DNA from: an uncultured Bacilli bacterium
Lineage (GTDB): Bacteria > Bacillota_I > Bacilli_A > RFN20 > CAG-826
Assembly: GCA_905236085.1 (NCBI GenBank)
Contig: CAJOOD010000081.1
Location: 1 to 13,475, forward strand
Length of the DNA: 13,475 nucleotides
Reading direction: 5' to 3'
Both the position numbers and the translations under genes were made by a program. The notes beneath the pieces were generated by a model. That model saw only the letters and a program-made list of their open reading frames with translations. It was not told where the DNA came from and did not search any database. Below, piece by piece: positions 1 through 6,088 of the stretch (positions are counted from its first letter, which is position 1; each line of letters starts with the position of its first letter).

Positions 1-1150
1 CTTTAAATAAGCCTTCTAGATTGACAACTTCATAGGTTGATAAATCATTAGGAATATTAACCTCGACTCCAGAATAAGAAATATTTGAAGTAGAATTATA
101 TATGATGCCAAGTGTTCTATTACATTCGACATCCTCATATGTAGTTAGAGATTTAATCACAACATCAATGTCTTCACCAAAGGATGTAAACATATACGAA
201 TTGTTGATTTCCGCGGTAAATTTGAAGGAGTTAATTGTCATATTTTTCTGCAAATCCTGCTTAATTTTTTCAAAATCTTCTTGAGATAAGCCATCTTCAA
301 TTCCTAATTCTTCTTGAATAGCATACATATCAGAAACCATATTAACGATGTCTTCTTTTGGGATTTCAAGGCTTATTGAATAAGAACGATTATCATGCTC
401 AACAAAACTAATTCTATCTTCTAAATCTTCCCAGCTTTCAAAAGTGTCCTTAAATTGATTAGTGAGATAATCAGCATCATAATCTTCGATAAGTTCATGA
501 AATAAGGTCCATGAAGCTGTAGAGATAATCTTTGGCTCTATCTTCGCTTTTGCGGGCACTTCATTAACCGCGTCTTTCGCCTCATCTAATGTTTGATAAG
601 AATCAGAATTAAGTAAGATATAAGGTAATATCTTTCTTACAAAACTTTCAGAAGTATTGATATATAGATATCCAGTATAGATATAAGCATCTAATCCATA
701 AAACTCCGCTTCTGGAATGAGTTCAGAAACATCATTGATATAATCTTCATATTCATAGGCTAGCGAAACACTAGGAAGTGAATAAGATAAGGCAAAAGTT
801 GATGATAAATTACTATTAAAATTCTTAAAAGATGTAATAGATCTGCTTAAAGTTTCTAATGATTGAACTAATACATTATCACCAGTTTCTTTATTTTTTA
901 ATCCTTCTTCATAAGATAGATATGTATCATCTTCAATTTTAGCTTTATCAGTATTTAAAGCATTAGCAAAACTATTTCCTAATACACCTGATATTTTTTG
1001 AATATTAAGTTTCTCCTTGGATGATGTTTGAGAAGAACTTTCTGATGAGGAAGATAATGAAAATGAAACATCACCATCAAATGCATTATTACAAGAAATA
1101 AGTGATAAAGTTATTAATGGAATATAAAATAATTTGCTTTTAATTTTCAT
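1..1150 (-). CDS. Secreted lipoprotein of unknown function (3' end beyond window)
   Basis: The frame is open without a stop from ATG 1150 to the left edge, giving about 383 residues, so the gene is cut at its 3' end. The N-terminus is a classic lipoprotein signal: basic MKIKSK, a hydrophobic stretch, then lipobox L-I-S-C with the lipidated Cys at residue 20. A Ser-rich linker follows (roughly residues 29-42), as expected for a protein tethered outside the membrane. The rest is acidic, rich in Asp, Glu, Tyr and Ser, with no motif I recognise. Two ATGs lie in tandem (1153 and 1150). The Shine-Dalgarno AAGGAGG at 1162-1156 is 5 nt from the second and only 2 nt from the first, so 1150 is preferred. 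It is transcribed divergently from rpsP. Export and lipidation are well supported; the function is unknown. Confidence 0.85.
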   Translation of the reverse strand, partial: MKIKSKLFYIPLITLSLISCNNAFDGDVSFSLSSSSESSSQTSSKEKLNIQKISGVLGNSFANALNTDKAKIEDDTYLSYEEGLKNKETGDNVLVQSLETLSRSITSFKNFNSNLSSTFALSYSLPSVSLAYEYEDYINDVSELIPEAEFYGLDAYIYTGYLYINTSESFVRKILPYILLNSDSYQTLDEAKDAVNEVPAKAKIEPKIISTASWTLFHELIEDYDADYLTNQFKDTFESWEDLEDRISFVEHDNRSYSISLEIPKEDIVNMVSDMYAIQEELGIEDGLSQEDFEKIKQDLQKNMTINSFKFTAEINNSYMFTSFGEDIDVVIKSLTTYEDVECNRTLGIIYNSTSNISYSGVEVNIPNDLSTYEVVNLEGLFK

Positions 1151-1187
1151 CATTGCCTCCTTGTAAAGTTATCATATCACTTTTAAA

Positions 1188-1215
1188 AATATAATAAATA
1201 TTTTTCGTAACACAA
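1188..1215 (-). promoter_or_regulatory. Candidate promoter of the lipoprotein gene
   Basis: On the minus strand a TTGTGT box (1215-1210) lies 16 nt before TATATT (1193-1188), which would give a leader of about 30 nt before ATG 1150. The -10 matches consensus at five of six positions and the -35 is weak, so this is only a candidate in very AT-rich DNA. Confidence 0.3.
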
Positions 1216-1240
1216 TTTAATTAAGAGCAGAAATACATAT

Positions 1241-1262
1241 TGTCAAGTAAAAACGCTTGACA
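1241..1262. promoter_or_regulatory. Perfect inverted repeat overlapping the rpsP -35 box (operator-like)
   Basis: TGTCAAG (1241-1247) and CTTGACA (1256-1262) are exact reverse complements separated by 8 nt, 22 bp in all. The right arm contains the TTGACA -35 box of the rpsP promoter, and the left arm contains TTGACA on the opposite strand. No T-run follows, so it is not a terminator. The geometry, two half-sites about 15 bp centre to centre, suits a dimeric regulator, but it could also be two back-to-back -35 boxes. It does not match the CIRCE operator. Confidence 0.5.
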
Positions 1263-1285
1263 CCAATAAATAACTTACTTATTAT
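1257..1285 (+). promoter_or_regulatory. Promoter of the rpsP-khpA-rimM-trmD operon
   Basis: A consensus TTGACA (1257-1262), a 17-nt spacer and TATTAT (1280-1285) form a strong housekeeping-type promoter. A TATAAT at 1283-1288 would need a 20-nt spacer and fits less well. The leader to the rpsP start would be about 25 nt and contains AAAGGAG at 1301-1307. A strong promoter is expected for a ribosomal protein operon. Confidence 0.7.
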
Positions 1286-1316
1286 AATAAGGCTTAGTAA
1301 AAAGGAGTTAAAAATT

Positions 1317-1601
1317 ATGGCAGTTAAATTAAGATTAACAAGAACTGGTAGACATAAAGATCCATTCTATCGTATTGTAGCCGCTGATAGCAGATTTGCT
1401 AGAGATGGTCGCTGCATCGAACAAATTGGTTATTTAGATCCAGCCAAAGGAATTGATAGTGCTGTTATCGACGAAGAAAAAGCACTTGAGTGGTTATTAA
1501 AAGGCGCCACCCCATCTGATACCGTCCGTGCTGTTTTAAGCAAAAAAGGTCTCATGGCCAAAGCCGCAGAAGCTAAAAAAGCCGAAAAGAGTAAAAAATA
1601 A
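1317..1601 (+). CDS. rpsP: Small ribosomal subunit protein bS16
   Basis: The product is a 94-residue S16, a component of the 30S subunit needed for assembly of its body. The family N-terminus MAVKLRLTRTGRHKDPFYRIVAADSR is intact, followed by the RDGRCIEQIGYLDP segment, and the C-terminus ends in a Lys/Ala-rich tail (from about residue 79) typical of S16. The length is normal. The start is ATG 1317 with AAGGAG about 8 nt upstream; the in-frame TTG at 1257 is the -35 box, not a start. It is the first gene of its operon. Its stop shares one base with the khpA start (TAATG, 1599-1603), so translation of the two is probably coupled. In Bacillus-type genomes rpsP lies directly after ffh on the same strand; here ffh is on the opposite strand over 2.7 kb away. 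Confidence 0.98.
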   Translation: MAVKLRLTRTGRHKDPFYRIVAADSRFARDGRCIEQIGYLDPAKGIDSAVIDEEKALEWLLKGATPSDTVRAVLSKKGLMAKAAEAKKAEKSKK

Positions 1602-1873
1602 TGGAATATGAGAAGCTCATTCACGCTATTATAGATTCACTAATTGAAAATAAGGATGCTGTTTTAATTCGCGAATTAGCTGGTGCAACAGATAATGATG
1701 TTGATATTCTCATCGCAGCGGATAAAGAAGATACTTCTCGTTTAATCGGTCATAAAGGCACTATAGCCAACGCTATTAGAGAAGTTGTCTCCATCGGCGG
1801 TAGAAAAGAAAATAAACACGTTCACATTCGATTTGAATCTTTTAATGAAGGAAGTGAAGATAAGGAGGACTAA
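1601..1873 (+). CDS. khpA: KH-domain RNA-binding protein KhpA (YlqC family)
   Basis: This 90-residue protein is essentially one KH domain, an RNA-binding fold. The GxxG loop that contacts RNA is visible as IGHKG at about residues 49-53, preceded by the D-I-L-I-A strand and followed by the TIANAIREVV helix. In Gram-positive bacteria KhpA dimerises or pairs with KhpB (Jag/EloR) and binds many transcripts, with effects on cell elongation and division; that role is known for the family, not shown here. It lies between rpsP and rimM as in other Bacillota, although ylqD, often next, is missing. The start overlaps the rpsP stop by 1 nt and no good Shine-Dalgarno precedes it, so it probably relies on coupling. 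Its last codons (Lys-Glu-Asp) form the 5' arm of a terminator-like hairpin. Confidence 0.93.
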   Translation: MEYEKLIHAIIDSLIENKDAVLIRELAGATDNDVDILIAADKEDTSRLIGHKGTIANAIREVVSIGGRKENKHVHIRFESFNEGSEDKED

Positions 1874-1890
1874 TCTCCTCCTCTTTTTTT
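1863..1890 (+). terminator. Terminator-like hairpin between khpA and rimM (possible attenuator)
   Basis: AGGAGGA (1863-1869) pairs perfectly with TCCTCCT (1876-1882) around a 6-nt loop, and a C plus seven Ts (1884-1890) follow: the form of an intrinsic terminator. The khpA stop codon (1871-1873) sits in the loop. rimM starts only 5 nt after the T-run with no Shine-Dalgarno of its own, so full termination would silence rimM and trmD unless there is a promoter I cannot see. Partial read-through is the likely role. Confidence 0.7.
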
Positions 1891-1895
1891 GTTAT

Positions 1896-2408
1896 ATGGA
1901 TTATTTAAATTTAGGTAAAGTTATTGGTACTCATGGACTAGATGGAACATTAACCATTGCTTCCACTACTGATTTTTCTATGGAAAGATATCAGCCGAAT
2001 CAAACCATATATTTAGAAAATCCACATAACCAAGAAGTTACTACATTACATGTCGTAAGCCATAGAAATTTCAAAGCCACAGATTATGTGAAATTTGAAG
2101 AAATCAATACTATGGAGGATGGGCAAAAATATAAAGGATATTTTGTCTTAATCAATAAAGATGAGGCCCCAATACCAGAAGGATATTATCGTTTTTCTGA
2201 TTTAGTTGGTTGCAAAATTGTTGATGAAAATAAAAAAGAATTAGGAATAGTTATTAAAGTTGAAGAATTCCCAGCTCAGATAACATTAAGGGCGAAAACT
2301 TCAAAAAACCAGCAATTCTTCGTTCCTTTTATCGAAAATGAATTTATTTTAGATGTTAATATTGAAACAAAGACCATCAAAATAAAATATATGGAAGGAA
2401 TGTTATGA
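1896..2408 (+). CDS. rimM: Ribosome maturation factor RimM
   Basis: The product is 170 residues, the usual RimM length. RimM binds S19 and assists maturation of the 30S head and 16S rRNA processing. The N-terminal domain begins MDYLNLGKVIGTHGLDG, matching the family's G-x-[IV]-x-[GS]-x-H-G-x-x-G opening. The PRC-barrel domain begins near the YYRFSDLVG motif (about residues 94-102) and ends with the VPFIENEFILDVN region and a final EGML. The frame is open further upstream into khpA, but the family alignment fixes the start at ATG 1896. The nearest strong Shine-Dalgarno-like sequence, AAGGAGGA at 1862-1869, is 26 nt away and locked in the hairpin, so initiation here is unusual. The stop (TGA) overlaps the trmD start as ATGA, indicating coupling. 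Confidence 0.95.
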   Translation: MDYLNLGKVIGTHGLDGTLTIASTTDFSMERYQPNQTIYLENPHNQEVTTLHVVSHRNFKATDYVKFEEINTMEDGQKYKGYFVLINKDEAPIPEGYYRFSDLVGCKIVDENKKELGIVIKVEEFPAQITLRAKTSKNQQFFVPFIENEFILDVNIETKTIKIKYMEGML

Positions 2409-3190
2409 AAAGAATAACCATATTAACATTGTTCATAGAAATGTTTGATGGTTTCATGTCTAATTCCATTATTAAAAGAGCTATCGCTAAAGGCTTGGTG
2501 GAAATCAAATTAGTTAATATAAGAGATTATACATTAGACAAGCATCATCGCGTTGACTCCGCGCCAATTGGTGGAGGAGCTGGTTTAATCATGAAATGTC
2601 AGCCACTTGTTGATGCTTTAATGGCTAATAAGAATGATAATTCTCATGTCATATTATCTTCTCCTCGAGGAGCAAAATATAATCAAAAGAAAGCACGAGA
2701 ATTAAATGAAAAATACGATGATATCATTATCGTATGTGGACATTATGAAGGAATTGATGAAAGATTTAATAAATATGTCGATGAAATGATTTCCATCGGT
2801 GATTATATTCTCACTGGAGGAGAATTAGCCTCAATGGTTATCAGTGATTCGATTATTAGATTAATTGATGGCGCTATCGCGGAAGAATCTATCGTAGATG
2901 AAAGTTTTGAAAACGAGACTCTAGAATATCCTCAATATGCAGAACCATATGATTTTAACGGCGATAAAGTTCCTGATATTTTATATTCAGGCAATCATAC
3001 CGCAATTGATAAATATCATAGAAAACAATCTTTATTATTAACAAAAGAATTACGTCCTGATTTATTTGCTAAATTAAAATTATCTAAGCAAGACATTAAA
3101 TTATTAAAAGAAGCCGAAGATAAAGAACAACCCAAATGGGAAAAAGATGCTTTAGAAAAAGGCAAAAAATTTATTAAAAAAGATAATTAG
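2405..3190 (+). CDS. trmD: tRNA (guanine-37-N1)-methyltransferase TrmD
   Basis: TrmD makes m1G37 next to the anticodon using S-adenosylmethionine and prevents +1 frameshifting. The product is 261 residues, slightly long because of a Lys/Glu-rich tail after about residue 235. Conserved elements are GGGAGLIMK (57-64), SPRGAKYNQ (86-94), CGHYEGIDERF (111-121) and the trefoil-knot SAM site SIGDYILTGGELASMVISDS (130-149), then SGNH (195-198). The active-site loop is divergent: the usual E-D-S-F reads D-E-S-F (165-168), one residue nearer the knot, and the usual Y-T-R-P reads Y-A-E-P (178-181). The start overlaps rimM by 4 nt with GGAAGGA upstream. rplS, the usual next gene, is absent. The stop overlaps the 3' end of the convergent serine dehydratase gene, leaving no intergenic space. 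Confidence 0.96.
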   Translation: MKRITILTLFIEMFDGFMSNSIIKRAIAKGLVEIKLVNIRDYTLDKHHRVDSAPIGGGAGLIMKCQPLVDALMANKNDNSHVILSSPRGAKYNQKKARELNEKYDDIIIVCGHYEGIDERFNKYVDEMISIGDYILTGGELASMVISDSIIRLIDGAIAEESIVDESFENETLEYPQYAEPYDFNGDKVPDILYSGNHTAIDKYHRKQSLLLTKELRPDLFAKLKLSKQDIKLLKEAEDKEQPKWEKDALEKGKKFIKKDN

Positions 3191-4395
3191 AATTTTAATT
3201 TAGCTAATCCAGCTTTAGAAGTTTCCTTTAAAGATTCAGGAATCTCTTTTCCAGTAGCCATCATAGTGTTAATAATATCATCTAGACCCACTAGATGTTT
3301 TCTATTCATAGCGATACATTTAGCAAATAGATAAGCCTCATAAGCTCTAATGGCTCCAACCGCGTTTCTTTCAATGCAAGGAATAACCACAAATCCATCA
3401 AATGGATCACAAGTTAATCCTAGCTGATGTTCCATAGCTAATTCACAGCCATATTCTGTTTGATATAAATTCAAAGAAGCGATATCTGATAAGGCTACAG
3501 ATGCCATACAAACCGCCACTCCGATTTCCGCTTGGCAGCCTCCAACCGCACCAGATATCGTAGCGTTTTGCTTAAACAAATCACCAATAATCCCTGCAGA
3601 AATCAAGGCATTTGTTAAAATTTTCTTATTTATTCTCGCATTCTTATATAAATAATACATAATTGCGGGAAGCACTCCAGCACTGCCGCAAGTTGGTGAA
3701 GTTACTACTTTACCTCCAGCAGCGTTTTCCTCGCTTACCGCATAAGCATAAGAAGAAATTAGTCCTACCTTCTTTTCAAATCCTACGGTCTTTTTCGCAT
3801 GAGCGTATATCATTCTCGCACTTCGATCAATGTATAATGTTTTGCCAGCTTGTATTTGCCCCTTGGCTTCTAATCCTCTTTTAACTGAATCTAACATCTC
3901 GTTTAATATGTTATACATGTATGGATAGATATCTGGCTCAAATTTATAAGCAATCTCATATAAATGCTTCATCTTATTTACAAGCATATATTTTTTAATA
4001 GCTTTAAAATCTTTAAATGGATAGACTTCTTGATCCATAATTGTATGGTCTTCATCACAATCTAAAGAACCACCACCTAAGGAATAATAAGTGTGTTTTA
4101 AAATTAGCTCACCGTTGCAAAAAGCGAAAAAATCCATGACATTTGGATGGTTTTTTTCTGTTTTGTAGTCAAATTTGATTTCTATATTTTGATTATCAAA
4201 TACGCTTTCAATTATTTTATCAGTTCTATGTCCTTTACCAGTTAAGGCCAAAGAGCCATATAAAGTAACTACGACATTGGTATATTTTAGGTCTTTAATT
4301 TTATTTTTAAAATGCTTCGCTGCGAGTGATGGTCCTATCGTATGAGATGAGGAAGGTCCAGGTCCGCATTTATATAAATTTTTTAAAGACTTCAT
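3187..4395 (-). CDS. sdaA: L-serine dehydratase, iron-sulfur, single chain
   Basis: The enzyme deaminates L-serine to pyruvate and ammonia in the cytoplasm using an oxygen-sensitive [4Fe-4S] cluster. The 402 residues carry the N-terminal beta domain, starting with GPSSSHT (13-19), fused to the C-terminal alpha domain with SPTCGSAG (233-240). Cys287 (GGCQAE), Cys329 (LTCDP) and Cys340 (IPCIERN) have spacings of 42 and 11, matching the cluster ligands Cys343, Cys385 and Cys396 of the Legionella enzyme. It is somewhat shorter than the usual single chain of about 450. The ATG shares one base with the ffh stop (TAATG), with AGGAGG 9 nt upstream inside ffh, so it is the last gene of the plsX-ffh operon. 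That is an unusual place for a catabolic gene. Symbol sdaA is generic; sdaB or sdhA would also be used. Confidence 0.93.
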   Translation of the reverse strand: MKSLKNLYKCGPGPSSSHTIGPSLAAKHFKNKIKDLKYTNVVVTLYGSLALTGKGHRTDKIIESVFDNQNIEIKFDYKTEKNHPNVMDFFAFCNGELILKHTYYSLGGGSLDCDEDHTIMDQEVYPFKDFKAIKKYMLVNKMKHLYEIAYKFEPDIYPYMYNILNEMLDSVKRGLEAKGQIQAGKTLYIDRSARMIYAHAKKTVGFEKKVGLISSYAYAVSEENAAGGKVVTSPTCGSAGVLPAIMYYLYKNARINKKILTNALISAGIIGDLFKQNATISGAVGGCQAEIGVAVCMASVALSDIASLNLYQTEYGCELAMEHQLGLTCDPFDGFVVIPCIERNAVGAIRAYEAYLFAKCIAMNRKHLVGLDDIINTMMATGKEIPESLKETSKAGLAKLKF

Positions 4396-5756
4396 TATGA
4401 TAAGCCTCCTAGTCCGCCTAAACCACCGAGTCCTCCTGGAGGTATTTTTCCGTTTTTACTGCTTTTTTTAATCATCTTCGCGGCTTCTTTGGATTGCTCA
4501 TATTTATTTAATACACGATTGATGTCCGCAAGAGTCTTACCAGATCCCGCGGCAATTCTTTTCTTTCTAGAGAATTTTAAGACTTCTGGATGTTTTCTTT
4601 CATATGGAGTCATAGAAGAAATGATAACTTCAATATTTTTCAATTCTTTTTCCGCTAAAGCGTTTTGTTCATCACTAATTTTTGGCATGCCAGGAATTAA
4701 AGAAGCAATTTTACGAATAGAGCCCATCTTTTTAATTTGTCTCATTTGGTCTAATAAATCATCCAAATCAAATGTACCATCCATCATTTTATTGACAGAT
4801 TTCTTCATTTGTTTTTCATCTAATTCTTCTTGAGCTTTTTCTACTAAAGTAACAACATCGCCCATACCTAAGATACGGTCCGCCATACGATCAGGATGGA
4901 ATATATCTAAATCGGTAATCTTCTCACCAACACCAGCAAATTTAATAGGAACTCCAGTTAAATGTCTAATAGATAAAGCGGCACCACCACGAGCATCGCC
5001 GTCTAATTTAGACATAATACAACCGGTTAAATCTAATCTTTCATTAAATGCATTGGCCACATTAACAGCGTCTTGACCAGCCATAGCGTCCACTAATAGG
5101 AGAATCTCATCACATTCAACAGCCTTATTGATATTGTTTAATTCATCCATCAATTGTTCATCGATTTGTAATCTACCAGCGGTATCGATGATTAAGACAT
5201 CATATAATTCTCTTCTAGCTTTTTCTTTAGCAAATCGTGAAATATCTACGGGATTTGCAGCGGTTCCTTGATTTACGATATCAACTCCAACCTGTCTAGC
5301 TAGAGTTTCTAATTGTTCAATAGCCGCGGGACGATAGACGTCACAAGCCGCTAATAAGACCTTCTTTTTTAATTTGTTTTTCATTAAATAGGCTAATTTA
5401 CCAGCGGTGGTTGTTTTACCTGAACCTTGTAAACCGACTAACATAATAATCGTTGGTCGACCGCTTATATATTTAATTTCGGAATCACTGCTACCTAATA
5501 AATCCTCTAATTCATCATGGACTATTTTAACTAATACTTGACCAGGATTTAATTTGCCAATAACTTCTTCACCAATGGCTTTTTGTTTAACATTATTCGT
5601 AAATTCTTTAACCACCTTAAAGTTAACATCAGCCTCTAATAAGGCGACGCGAACTTCTTTAAGCATGTCATCCATATTGGCTTCGGTAAGTCGAGCTTGA
5701 CCACGCCACTTCTTAAGTATGGAAGTTAATTTATCCGATAATGATTCAAAAGCCAT
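4395..5756 (-). CDS. ffh: Signal recognition particle GTPase Ffh (SRP54)
   Basis: Ffh is the protein core of the signal recognition particle. It binds signal sequences on ribosomes and docks with FtsY to deliver membrane and secreted proteins. In 453 residues the order is N domain (1-90), G domain with P-loop GLQGSGKTT (108-116), DTAGR (191-195) and SKLDG (249-253, usual TKLDG), then the M domain from about 300 with many Met and the SRP-RNA-binding segment RKKRIAAGSGKT (397-408). The tail is a run of GGL units (441-452), whose codons also supply the AGGAGG ribosome-binding site of the downstream dehydratase gene. The start at 5756 is 2 nt after the ylxM stop, with AAAGGA 12 nt upstream. Partners FtsY and YlxM are encoded just before it; no SRP RNA gene is visible in the window. 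Confidence 0.98.
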   Translation of the reverse strand: MAFESLSDKLTSILKKWRGQARLTEANMDDMLKEVRVALLEADVNFKVVKEFTNNVKQKAIGEEVIGKLNPGQVLVKIVHDELEDLLGSSDSEIKYISGRPTIIMLVGLQGSGKTTTAGKLAYLMKNKLKKKVLLAACDVYRPAAIEQLETLARQVGVDIVNQGTAANPVDISRFAKEKARRELYDVLIIDTAGRLQIDEQLMDELNNINKAVECDEILLLVDAMAGQDAVNVANAFNERLDLTGCIMSKLDGDARGGAALSIRHLTGVPIKFAGVGEKITDLDIFHPDRMADRILGMGDVVTLVEKAQEELDEKQMKKSVNKMMDGTFDLDDLLDQMRQIKKMGSIRKIASLIPGMPKISDEQNALAEKELKNIEVIISSMTPYERKHPEVLKFSRKKRIAAGSGKTLADINRVLNKYEQSKEAAKMIKKSSKNGKIPPGGLGGLGGLGGLS

Positions 5757-5758
5757 AA

Positions 5759-6088
5759 TTATTCTTTATCCTTTATAAATTCTTTGATTTGTTTTTTAAT
5801 CTCATTAATATCTTCTTCTTTATCTATTTTATTAGATAATTGAATTAATTCATCTTTATTTTTCACCATATGAAGTTTTTCTTCATATTCTTCTAAAGAT
5901 TTTAAACCTTTTTTAATTGCATCATTTACCGCACTTCGAGATATATTCTTCTCTTCAGCAATCTCCGAAAGAGATAAATTAAATTCGTAATATAAAACCA
6001 TTATTTCTTTCTGCGAATGCGATAATAATTCCTTATAAGCATCTAAAAGCTTATTGATATATATAAAATTAGAAAGATCCTCATTCAT
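5759..6088 (-). CDS. ylxM: YlxM/p13-like SRP-associated helix-turn-helix protein
   Basis: This small (109 residues) helical protein belongs to the UPF0122/YlxM family. The sequence around HSQKEIMVLYYEFNLSLSEIAEEKNISRSAVNDAIKKG forms a sigma-factor-like helix-turn-helix, with K-G-L-K-S-L-E-E-Y-E-E-K-L after it as in relatives. YlxM is known to associate with the SRP and modulate Ffh/FtsY GTPase activity, and it lies between ftsY and ffh in many Bacillota, exactly as here. The C-terminus is a charged, probably coiled, segment. The start is uncertain: ATGs at 6091 and 6088 and a GTG at 6106 are in frame. GGTGA is 5 nt before 6088, so I prefer that. It overlaps the ftsY 3' end by 8 nt. No strong Shine-Dalgarno is present, so coupling to ftsY is likely. 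Confidence 0.88.
   Translation of the reverse strand: MNEDLSNFIYINKLLDAYKELLSHSQKEIMVLYYEFNLSLSEIAEEKNISRSAVNDAIKKGLKSLEEYEEKLHMVKNKDELIQLSNKIDKEEDINEIKKQIKEFIKDKE

Noticed and set aside
1257..1316. In-frame TTG start 20 codons upstream of the rpsP ATG
   Set aside because: The TTG is the first part of the TTGACA -35 box, and the S16 family N-terminus MAVKLRLTR with a good Shine-Dalgarno fixes the start at 1317.
1154..1316. CIRCE or another known heat-shock operator upstream of rpsP
   Set aside because: The inverted repeat TGTCAAG-N8-CTTGACA does not match TTAGCACTC-N9-GAGTGCTAA.
1785..1895. Upstream extension of rimM into khpA in another frame
   Set aside because: The extra 37 residues are the out-of-frame shadow of khpA plus the hairpin; RimM homology begins at ATG 1896.
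3173..3199. ATTAAAA/TTTTAAT inverted repeat at the trmD-dehydratase junction as a terminator
   Set aside because: The stem is seven A-T pairs with a 13-nt loop and no proper T-run; in DNA this AT-rich such repeats arise by chance.
2390..6083. Possible TGA-as-tryptophan (code 4) organism
   Set aside because: rimM and ftsY end in TGA at family-appropriate lengths, tryptophans are encoded by TGG, and no conserved gene needs TGA read-through to reach full length.
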